Of a DNA stretch of 32,500 nucleotides, positions 20,340-29,594 are shown piece by piece; the stretch's first letter is position 1, and each line of letters starts with the position of its first letter. Source of the stretch: Mesostigma viride (lineage: Eukaryota; Streptophyta; Mesostigmatophyceae; Mesostigmatales; Mesostigmataceae). The notes below the pieces were generated by a model that was not told the origin of the DNA, searched no databases, and saw only the letters and a list, made by a program, of their open reading frames with translations. The stretch lies in NCBI GenBank assembly GCA_009746045.1, contig RPFO01000106.1, positions 818,513-851,012 on the forward strand, in the 5' to 3' direction. Both the position numbers and the translations under genes were made by a program.

Positions 20340-20850
20340 ATCTGTGTGACATGTCACGATATATCTGTGTGATATGTCATGATCGCCCGTGGTTTTATGT
20401 CACTGTTTTCTCCCTAGATTTATCAGTGACAATGTCACGGATTTTGTCGCCCTTTTTTCCTGATATATCAGTGACAATGTCACGGATTTTGTCACCCTTT
20501 TTTCGTGATATATCAGTGATAATGTCACGGATTTGTCACCCTTTTTTTCGTGATATATCAGTGATAATGTCACGGATTTGTCACCCTTTTTTTCGTGATA
20601 TATCAGTGATAATGTCACGGATTTTGTCAGTGCGTTTTGTCAAGTCGTGACATTGATATTTTGTGATAATTTCCTTGTTTTTGTCACAAAGATAATCACA
20701 GAATATGCTGGTTTTATCACATGATTTGTCACGAAATGTCACAGAATATCACAGTTTTGTCACAAAAAATCACAAAGTGTCACATTTTGTCACATCCACA
20801 TCACAGAATGTCACGTGATATGTCACAAAATATCACAAAATGTCACACCC
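20340..20850. repeat. Right subterminal repeat region of the transposon
   Basis: Dense TGTCACA/TATCACA motifs, inverted relative to the left end. They include five units of a 45-bp tandem repeat (tatcagtga at 20,421, 20,466, 20,511, 20,556 and 20,601) containing aatgtcacggatttgtcac. The region is longer than its left counterpart. Confidence 0.85.
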
Positions 20851-20862
20851 CCCTTCCTAGTG

Positions 20863-21720
20863 CAGCACCCCATTACACCCATCCACGCATGCCAGCACCC
20901 CATTACACCCATCCATGCATGCCAGCACCCCATGACACCCATCCACGCATGCCAGCACCCCATGACACTCATCCATGCATGCCAGCACCCCATTACACCC
21001 ATCCATGCATGCCAGCACCCCATTACACCCATCCACGCATGCCAGCACCCCATTACACCCATCCATGCATGCCAGCACCCCATTACACCCATCCATGCAT
21101 GCCAGCACCCCATTACACCCATCCATGCATGCCAGCACCCCATTACACCCATCCATGCATGCCAGCACCCCATTACACCCATCCATGCATGCCAGCACCC
21201 CATTACACCCATCCACGCATGCCAGCACCCCATGACACTCGTGCACGCATGCCAGCACCCCATTACACCCATCCACGCATGCCAGCACCCCATGACACTC
21301 GTGCACGCATGCCAGCACCCCATTACACCCATCCACGCATGCCAACACACCATTACACCCATCCATGCATGCCAGCACCCCATTACACCCATCCACGCAT
21401 GCCAGCACCCCATTACACCCATCCACGCATGCCAGCACCCCATTACACCCATCCACGCATGCCAGCACCCCATTACACCCATCCACGCATGCCAGCACCC
21501 CATTACACCCATCCACGCATGCCAGCACCCCATTACACCCATCCATGCATGCCAGCACCCCATGACACCCATCCACGCATGCCAGCACCCCATGACACTC
21601 GTGCACGCATGCCAGCACCCCATTACACCCATCCATGCATGCCAGCACCCCATTACACCCATCCACGCATGCCAGCACCCCATGACACTCGTCCATGCAT
21701 GCCAGCACCCCATTACACCC
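20863..21720. repeat. 30-bp minisatellite, right part (about 29 units)
   Basis: Continuation of the 12,580-13,321 array. Variant units show a higher-order period: the rare aacacacc unit at 13,171 recurs at 21,344. The distance is 630 bp (21 units) once the transposon and its duplication are removed. The run of five cacgc units after it is split 4+1 by the insertion in the first copy and is intact in the second. Confidence 0.97.
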
Positions 21721-21959
21721 ACATTCTTGGCGTCCCGTGTTGCCAATACCATCTGGCTGTCATCCTACTCAATTCCAATTCTCTGCCCCCCTCCCCCCTT
21801 GGACACGTCTCCTTGCAACTGTAACTTTGGCTTCCCCTCCCATCTGTATGCTTCTACATCTCTTCAGCATCTGGTCCAATGCCGCCCCCCTCACCCCTCT
21901 CGTGCCACAGATTCAATGCTGAGAGAAAGCGGGTTACGCATTGAGTCATTCATGCAGTA
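21721..21959. other. Spacer after the minisatellite
   Basis: Unique, C-rich sequence with no recognised feature. It would be intronic if the two - strand gene halves are one gene. Confidence 0.35.
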
Positions 21960-23423
21960 TCAGCAAAGAGTACAGCCGATATTCACATGTCCAGAGGCGC
22001 ACACGCCTCCGTGACTGCCGTCATCGCCCGCTAACGCAGGGAGCGGCAGATGCGTGTGCTGTGCCTCACATTTTTGCACGTCATCCGGAGAGAAACATCA
22101 GGCCACATAATGCTGTCACATATGAATAAGTCATCAACGCGCTGTTCCCATATGCAAATAAAGATTGTCGTCAACATGTTGCATGCAACAAGCAATCACA
22201 CAGTCGCCTACCTGAGCAGACAGTGCCATGTGTGCCAGCGTGCGCGGCTCGAAGGAGCCCTCCCCCGCATTAAGCAACGGAGCCGCCAGTTGGGGCAACG
22301 ACGCCACTGCGCGGTCGCACATCATCTGACACAACACCGCGGCCTCCCTGACAAGTGAATACCCCGGCGGTCCCGACAACCCTTCTCCAGGTACAGCTGC
22401 CGCCTGCGAGCACGCACCCACTGGGTCCTGCATCTCCATAGGCTCACCGGTGGCGTGCCCCGTGACGGCTCCCTGCGATGGGCCCTCTACCACCGGCGTG
22501 CCTGTGGCCTTTTTGCACCTGGCATCCTTCCATCCCATCTTCTCCTTCAGACACTGGCCGCTCCAATAATCAACCGCCCGCGTTAGTTGCTTCCTCTGCA
22601 CACATGTCAAGGATATGCACAAATCAGCACAGCCACGGTTTACAGCAACAACACATGAGAAGAACAGTCCACACATGTCCAGCATTGCTGTTCATGCTTC
22701 CTCTAACTTCGTTGTAGTATACAAACATCCATGTACACGTGCAGCACATAAAGAAGCAAAGGGGAACTTACCGCAACCAAATACGGTGTCTCCTTCACAT
22801 TCTTCTTCTTCTTCTTCTCACCGCTGACCGCCTGCGCAACCTCTCCCTCGCCCTCATCACTCTCCTCGGTCCCCGCCACCTCTCCGGGCTTCTCCATGGC
22901 CTCATTACCAGCTGCGACAGGCTGAAAATTAGCACGGCGAACGCGCCTCGGCCGACGGGCCTTCAATGCCTCTAGCATGAACTTTGATACCCCCAGTCTC
23001 TCCCAGTTGGATGTGCTCTCAAACCCTTTGGACGCTTGCGCGAATTGCTCGGGCCCCTTATACTTTTGCGCCTGCGGTGCAAGGGCAGAGACGCACAGCG
23101 AGACACACGCAGGCACCCGCTCGACAAACCCAGGACCGTTATGCAATGATGGTCACGCGCCATCATTAGCACTGCCATCAAAGACAGTCAGTAACCATGG
23201 ATTTATTGGTCGGCAGCAGATACCCCGCGACCCGAAACGGTGCTTCCAACGGGACATTCTTACCCATGAGAAACATATACCCGCCGATGAATCACAAGCA
23301 ATACTACAATATGTGAGTACTCATGAAGGAACTTACCTCCACTTGGAAATTCCTGCGCGCATATTCCATCGCGGCTTTAAACTCTTGTGACTCCCAAACG
23401 GGTCGACGATCTTTAGCGTCCAT
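21960..23423 (-). CDS. Multi-exon gene, charged nuclear-type protein (possibly SANT-like)
   Basis: Exon 1, 23,423-23,337 (29 codons from MDAKDRRPVW), ends at GTAAGT. Exon 2, 23,071-22,772 (100 codons), starts after gcaccgcag and ends at GTAAGT. Exon 3 starts at 22,595 after tgtgtgcag. It either runs to a stop at 22,134, or ends at 22,212 before a GTAGGC donor. In the latter case a possible exon at 22,058-21,960 gives a stop. All junctions are phase 0. Exons 1-2 have spaced aromatic residues (VWESQEFKAAMEYA, SNWERLGVSKFM) suggestive of a SANT/Myb-like helical domain. Basic RRPRRVRR, an acidic EESDEGEGE stretch and a KKKKK tract follow. Exon 3 contains AVDYWSGQCLKEKMGW. Alternatively exon 3 splices to 12,492, joining the protease-like half. 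Family identity is uncertain. Confidence 0.55.
22596..22771 (-). other. Intron 2, 176 bp
   Basis: GTAAGT donor (22,771-22,766) and tgtgtgcag acceptor ending at 22,596. Phase 0. Confidence 0.65.
23072..23336 (-). other. Intron 1, 265 bp
   Basis: GTAAGT donor (23,336-23,331) and gcaccgcag acceptor ending at 23,072. Phase 0. It shows that canonical GT-AG splicing is used in this genome. Confidence 0.65.
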
Positions 23424-23559
23424 TGCTACGGTTGCGTACAGCCTGCAAAGTAATTACCGTTAACGTGATCCAATAATTACCTCAGGCTCACGTGATCGGG
23501 GGTACACATTATAGCGCTGCCTGCACTGCACTGTCAAACCATTCGCGTGGCACTACCTC

Positions 23560-24034
23560 AATACAGACACGTATTTGTGTATCACTTGTCCTCCTTCCCA
23601 CGGCAGGTACGCAGCGACCCGCTGTTATATTGGCGGCATTTAATTGTGTATCACTTGTACGGTATTTGTGTATCACTTGCCCTCCTTCCCACGGCAGGTA
23701 CGCAGCGACCCGCTGTTGTCCTGGCTGCAATTGTGTATCACTTGTACGGTATTTGTGTATCACTTGTACGGTATTTGTGTATCACTTGTCCTCCTTCCCA
23801 CGGCAGGTACGCAGCGACCCGCTGTTGTCCTGGCTGCAATTGTGTATCACTTGTACGGTATTTGTGTATCACTTGTACGGTATTTGTGTATCACTTGTCC
23901 TCCTTCCCACGGCAGGCACGCAGCGACCCGCTGTCGACCTGGCTGCAATTGTGTATCACTTGTACGGTATTTGTGTATCACTTGTCCTCCTTCCCACGGC
24001 AGGTACGCAGCGACCCGATGTTGTGCATGGCAGC
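23560..24034 (-). repeat. 87/109-bp satellite, inverted copy
   Basis: The same units as at 3330-3815 but in the opposite orientation, with the same one-or-two-copy 22-bp sub-repeat variation. The last unit, before 24,035, is degenerate and abuts the 5' LTR, so the retrotransposon inserted in or at the edge of this array. Confidence 0.9.
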
Positions 24035-24489
24035 AGTTAGATGAGATGCTTAGGCTGACACACGGATTTCCGGCCTGCGCGCCGCGTATTGCCTACCGCG
24101 GCTGAGCGGGACACCTCAGTACAGTACGGCAGGGTGTACGGTACTGAGGTGTCATGTGGACCGATGTGCGGTTAGTGCCAGACTGTTCCTAGGTGCTAGC
24201 TCGACCCGCCAGGTCCGGTGTAGCCGGGCCTGACGGGCCGAGTCTTAGCTGGTTGCTAGTGACGTGGTCGCATGGCATTGCAGTGTACAGTTGTCCACTG
24301 GTCGAGTGCTGCAGGTAGCACCGCCATAGGCATATAGGCGTAGCACTGGGGAGTGCCACAGCACCCGAGTCTGCCCAGTTCCATTCTGAGCCCTCAGCTT
24401 TCATCGCTCTCTCATTGTATTATTGTAATACAATCATCATTCGCTCTCAGCTTTCGCAGTTGTTCGTCGTCCCTAGTCTCCATCCAACT
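24035..24489 (+). repeat. 5' LTR (at least 427 bp; end uncertain)
   Basis: Identity with the 3' copy is proven to 24,461, where the window ends for the partner. A candidate primer-binding site beginning tgg at 24,490 would put the end at about 24,489, but its match to a tRNA was not established. The LTR contains a 13-bp-arm hairpin (24,110-24,122 with 24,141-24,153) and a smaller dyad ttgtatta/taatacaa near 24,415-24,433. Confidence 0.85.
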
Positions 24490-24533
24490 TGGACTGAAAA
24501 GTTCGATATTTTTTTTAAGCAAAAAAAAAAGAT

Positions 24534-26890
24534 ATGGCTTCCAACAACGGCAACAACGGCAACAACAACAAGGGGAAGGCGCCTGCCAGGCGCACCTCAC
24601 CCCGCCTTTCGCCGGAGGGCACGCCCTCCACCACCGATGCGAGGGTGACGCCCAACGTCCCTTCCGCACGGTGGTCGCTGACCAACCCAGGCGTCGGGGC
24701 CCGCAGGTGGGGCCCGGCGCCCGGGGATGGCGAGCGGGCGGCCGTTTGCCACTGGCGGTTCGTCCGCCATGGCACCTGGGGGGCAGGTCCCCCGGGCACG
24801 ACGTTCCCCGTCGCAGGTGACGGGGGTCGTGAGCGGAGTGATTCCTCCGAGGAGGATGGCGAGGTGCCGCCTGCGAGGCCTCGGCCTTCGCTTGAGCTTT
24901 CGTCGCAGACACCTGCGACGTCTGGCAACCTTTCCGTGGGCCGACAGATGGCCACCATGGACATTGACCGGTATGGGGAACATGTTCCGCCCCCGGTCAT
25001 GTTCGGGCGCCCACCCCATTTTCTCCCCCTTGGGGAGGACGACATCCCGGCGTTCATTGCGGTGAACGGCCGGATCATGCTCAACGTTTTCAGTTGCTTC
25101 CAGATGAGGAGATACACGCGATAGAGGTTCATCGGGTGCACTCGCTGATCGAGGGGCGTCTTAGGATGCAGTCCCACTGGTTCAGGTGGCGGTTTGGCTG
25201 TACTGTTTCGCCAATCGGCCGAGGCACAACCCCGGCACTGTTGATCAGTGGGCGTCCAGGCAGCGCCAGAGAGAGGCGCTGCGCGTGGTCTCCAGACCAG
25301 AGATCGCGCTGACTCCGTTGCCAGCGTGGCCCCAAGTCACGCCAGTTGGCTGGGGCCCGGATAGGCGTGAGGCGGCTGCGATGCCGCCTGCGACGGGGCG
25401 CGGGGCGGCAGACGCCCCCAACACGCCCATGGGTGGTGAAGCCACCCAGGACCCTCTGGCAGGTCAGAGGGTCCAACCTCAGCCGCAGGCTCCCCCGCCC
25501 GCGTGGGGGGCCAGGTGGCTGAGGAGGCCACCGGGGTCGCAGGGACCCCGGCGGCGACACAAGCGCCCGGGGTCGCAGGGACCCCGGCAGCGACGCCGGC
25601 GCCTCCGGCGCTGGCGGGGGATGCAGCCCCCATGGAGGGTGTCACGGGCACCTCCAGCGGCTCTGGGGGGCAGGCCCCCTCTAGCCGCAACAAGGACAAG
25701 TCCCTGGCAGGGCCGGAGGGGCCCAGGGTCCCACCGCAGCTGGGCAGCAACCAGCACTGCTGGAGGGCGACCTGCAAGGTCGCGACTTCATCACCCTGGT
25801 GATGAGGCCGTGTGGCGTGCCATACAGACAGCCACAGCCTCCTTCCGTGGGCTGGCCGACAGGAGCCAGCAGATGCACGTCGCGGAGGCGGGCAGCCTGG
25901 TGTGTGCAATCATCACGCACATCCTGGGCCTGCCCAACCTCCAAGAGGGCACACGTAGGGTGTGCGACGACCTGCTGCCTGCCCTGCAGGCTCTCCTCTC
26001 AGGGAGGAGGGTGCAGGGCAGCAGGGTGCGTCTGGTGCGTTTGCTGGAGCTCCTACACAACGCCATCCTGAGAGGGGCGGGTAGGTGGCTAACTCTGCCT
26101 ACCTGGTTGCATCACAATCTTACTAACCCTACTGACGATGAAGTGTCCCTCTCTCCCACCTTCCATGATTGGGAGGAGGCCCGCAGCAGGAGGCGGGAAG
26201 TGACACACACTCACACCCCCACCAGCCCACCCCTATGTTGTCTAACCCTCCTACACAGCCCATGTTTGCCCATCCTGCTCAGCTCACTCAAGTAGCACTT
26301 CCCTCTCAGCAGGTCTCTCCTGTGAATGCTGCAGCAGCAACACCATCTTCTCCCTCTCCCCCTGCATCCCCCTCTAGGTTGCCCACTTACAATGAAAACC
26401 GTCCTGTGGATAGGATTAATGTCAGGGGGCTGCCTGAGGGGTATACTAGGGAGCAGGGGAATCATGCACTTCTCTCTCTGCAGCTGGCTAGGGAGGAACT
26501 GAATGTCAAGAATTGGTTTGGATCTCTCATGCAGGGGGATTTTACCATCAGTCCTCTTCTCAGATTCAGAATCTCATTCTTGTCTTCCAGCGTAGGTATC
26601 CCAAGTGGCAGGACACGCAGGCTAGGGCAGTTTGGGAGGCTTTCATGAAGGAGCTAACTGACCTCCTCTCCACCCCCTCATCTGTGGACATATATGGGGC
26701 ATTCAGGTGGGTAGAGGAATACAGGGTCACATCAGTGGACTATGTGGCTGAGACAAAGAAATATGAGCTAGCCATCAAAGCACGTCCTGATGTCCAGCAG
26801 CTAGATCACAAGTTCTTGCTGCGTTCTTCCTTGAGAAACTCAAACTTGACAAAAACACCTACGCTATGCTTGCACAGGAATGGCAAAGTA
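24534..26890 (+). CDS. Gag region, frame-broken
   Basis: Starts at ATG 24,534 (MASNNGNNGNNNKGK), after an A-rich leader. Protein-like sequence continues to 26,890 but changes frame nine times. The early part is Pro/Arg-rich and acidic (LPLGEDDIPAFIAVNGR, LPDEEIHAIEVHRVHS). The middle includes Ala/Pro-rich linkers and a helical segment (DEAVWRAIQTATASFRGLAD). The later part (RVDRINVRGLPEGYTREQG-like, then LVFQRRYPKWQDTQARAVW) is probably capsid. Every frame change is by one missing base, most at runs of T, G, C or A: near 25,087, 25,193, 25,505, 25,717, 25,794, 26,216, 26,540, 26,815 and 26,885. With identical LTRs these look like assembly under-calls rather than old decay, though inherited defects are possible. 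Confidence 0.7.
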
Positions 26891-27200
26891 CTGGGAGGAC
26901 ATGAAGGAGGCATTGGATTATATCAAGCTGGCCTTGGCTCCCCTTAGCCAGGGGGCCATGGGCACCTCTGTAAAGAGGGTCAGGGGGGAAGAGAGGGAGG
27001 AGGAGGATAGGGAGAGGGAAGACAGGAGCAAGAGACCTGTCACTATGGCAGAAGTCAAGTCCCTGCTGGGACAAATGTTTAAGGGCAAGGGCAAGGGCAA
27101 GGGCAAGGGCAAGGGCAAGGGCAGGGGCTGGGGCAAGGGCAAGGGTAAGGGGCAGTCTCCCTCCAAGGGGGGCAGCTCCAGCAACAACAACAACAACAGT

Positions 27201-27268
<68 letters not shown>

Positions 27269-29594
27269 GAAGCAGGACAAGGAGGACAAGTCTTCTCAGC
27301 GGTGCACCCGCTGTGGCATGAAGTACCACCTGCGGCCCACCTGCCGCAAGAACGTGGACGAGCTGGGGCATTTGGACGTCCTGTGCCACAAGTGCCACGG
27401 GCCGCCCCACGGTGACCCCAAGGACTGCAAGCGGCCTCCTTACGGCAAGAAGTGTGAGTCTCCCTCTCATGCTGGCTTGAGTGTGCCTGCTTCACCTTCT
27501 TCTTCTGCATGCCCCACTGTCAGAGCAGTGAGCAGTTCTGGAAAGGTGCTACAGCTGGTTTCAGAAGATTATGTCTCTAAACCAACCTTCACATCTATGG
27601 TTCCCAAGGTGTGCAGAGTGTCCCCAGCAGAGGATGCTCAGATCAGTTTTCAGGAGCTTGCTTTGCAGTTGCATTTCCTTTATGGGCATGAAGTGAGTGC
27701 AGAGGTGGTGGCAGCAGCAATAGGGGGGGCAGCACTCAGACGTGCATGCCAGGTGGTCAGATCCCACTGCCAGCATTGTCAGTTCAATGCACCCAAACCC
27801 CCTAAGTGGCATGTAGCTACCCCACCTAAGAGCAAGGGCAGGGTGGTAGGAGATGTCTTTCATATCAAAGGACAATCTTACTTGGCACTTAAAGATGCAT
27901 GGTCAAGGTACACAACCATTGAACCATTACCTGGAATGGACAAGACACAGTTGCTCAGGGCTCTCTTGATTGCTCAGGCCAGGTACTACCCTGTGGAGGC
28001 ATTGTTACTGGATCAGCAGTTCACATGTCTTGCCAATGAACCAGGGTGTGAGGCTATTGATCTGGCTGGGCTAGAAGATCATGAGAGGCAAGGCATTATT
28101 GAAAGGGCCATCAGGTCCATTAAAACCCTTGTAGCCAAAGAAGATGGCAATCTGCTGGCTGACAGTGGGTCCTATGCTGACAGAGCTCTGTGGTCCACCA
28201 GGTTGTGCCAAGTCCTCAACAGGAGGCCACTCATGAAAACCCCACAAGGGGTGGTCATTACACCAGATGGATTGCATGCAGGCATTTATCCACCTGAGGT
28301 ACTAGCCCTCTACAACGCACAGCGAGCACAGACAGCTAGCAGGTTAGCTGTCAAGGATGCAAAGCATCCACGTCCCACCTTCAGAGAAGGGGATCAGGTC
28401 CTATTCTACAAGGAGTCGGGACTAGGCAAGGTGGGTACCTGGCATGGGCCAGCCACCATCCTAAAGTTTAACACCACTGGCAGGACAGTGTTAGTTAAAC
28501 ACAATGACACGGGAAAAATTCACAGGTGTTCACCTCACAGGATGAAATTGTATTTTCCAACTGTGTCAGACGTGGCAGAGGAGGAAGAGCTGTTGGCCGA
28601 CAGCCCTGTACAGTTGCCTGGCATCCCAGCGTTGCCCAGTGAGTGGTTGTTTGGAACACCCACTGGTGAGTGTGAGAGCCACACCCACTGTGACACCCAG
28701 GTCACCCTTGATGATTGCAGGCAGTCACTGCAGGATTGGCCCCCTGCAGCAGAGGGTCACATTGGCAAAACAGGTGATCAGCAACCTATCACCTCTACAA
28801 GTGTGAACATAGCTCAGCCACTAGCTGCACCTTCCAAACGCAGCCTAGCAGACGCTGTTCGCATTTTACAAGCAGCTCATAGAGCCAAAGCTCAAACTGC
28901 TGCAGGATCAGCTAAGGTGGGGAAGGTTGGGCAGAATGACAATAGCCCATTTATGGTTGCAGTGGACACACAAGCCCAGGTCAGCATTATCAGTGCCCTG
29001 GCTGTGCCCCATTTGCCTTTGGAACCTTCACCCTGGCACCATGTGGCTGATTTCTCAGGGCAGTCATCCCTCAAGGTATTAGGTCAGGTCATGTTGACTA
29101 TACTCGGTATCCCCACTCCTTTTCAGGTCTTGGAAGGTTATAAAGGGAATGCTTTGTTGGGGGATCCTTTTCTCTGTTACCCTGGTGTCCTCATATCCAG
29201 TGATAGACTATCCATCCAGGACATGGGTGGTGTTGATCTGAATCATTTCAAAATTTCTCTTGAAAAACTTCTTAACACCAACATTGCTTCTGTAAAATTT
29301 GCTACACCCAAGTATGCCCCAGGGCAAGAACCCTGTGTGGCAGACCTGGTTCACAACCAAAAACTTCATCCCAACTCATTTGGATTGGGCAAGCATGATG
29401 TGGCTAAAATGTCTCCTCTTTCTTATGAACAGATAGAGCAAGACTGTCGCACACACATAGGATTCCTAAAATGGGTGGAGGCCTTTAACAAGGCCAGGGA
29501 AGAATGGGTAGTGCCAGATCCTCTTAGTCCTTCTCATACTCCCCTGTCACACCTATTGACAAAAAGCCTGCAGGGTGCAAGCACTTGCGCCTGA
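26880..29594 (+). CDS. Gag C-terminus, zinc knuckles, integrase, aspartic protease (904 aa frame)
   Basis: Intact open frame that continues Gag. Residues about 63-90 are GK repeats and about 100-132 are poly-Asn. Two zinc knuckles follow: C142-X2-C-X4-H-X4-C155 and a variant C169-X2-C-X4-H-X5-C183. The integrase has H265-X4-H270 and C297-X2-C300, then Asp325 (GDVFHIKG), Asp378 (LLLDQQFT) and Glu408 (GIIERAIRS). Near W521-HGPATIL is a segment resembling the GPY/F module of Gypsy-type integrases. Downstream, AVD696-TQAQVSIIS and LLGD762-PFL are spaced like the two signature motifs of a retropepsin. The DTGA glycine is Gln, while the catalytic Asp is kept. The frame leaves the pol reading near 29,541, where RT begins in the next frame; residues after that are out of frame. 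Confidence 0.88.
27075..27268 (+). repeat. Coding microsatellites (GGCAAG)n and (AAC)n
   Basis: GGCAAG repeats at about 27,082-27,150 encode Gly-Lys repeats. AAC repeats at about 27,182-27,267 encode about 30 Asn with one Ser. Both lie just before the zinc knuckles, where Gag is expected to bind RNA. They stay in frame. Confidence 0.95.

Larger units (their letters stand above)
13322..20862. mobile_element. CACTA-like DNA transposon, 7,541 bp
   Basis: Both ends begin CACTAGGAAGGGG in inverted orientation. The terminal inverted repeats are 36 bp (13,322-13,357 and 20,827-20,862) with two mismatches. Both ends are followed by dense subterminal TGTGACA/TGTCACA motifs, as expected of CACTA (CMC) elements, whose transposase-associated proteins bind subterminal repeats (family knowledge). 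It interrupts one minisatellite array and is flanked by a CA duplication. No transposase (tnp2-type DDE) exons were recognised. The interior carries a two-exon gene on + (18,402-19,971), a possible exon of a - strand gene (14,351-14,587) and long repeat-filled stretches. It is probably non-autonomous, or its transposase exons are too short to recognise by eye. Confidence 0.8.

Noticed and set aside
12580-21720. CRISPR-like array of regular 30-bp repeats
   Set aside because: The units are head-to-tail with no unique spacers, and the context is eukaryotic.
26918-27289. Poly-Leu and poly-Val or Cys frames opposite the (AAC)n tract
   Set aside because: They are shadows of the poly-Asn coding repeat in the retrotransposon frame.
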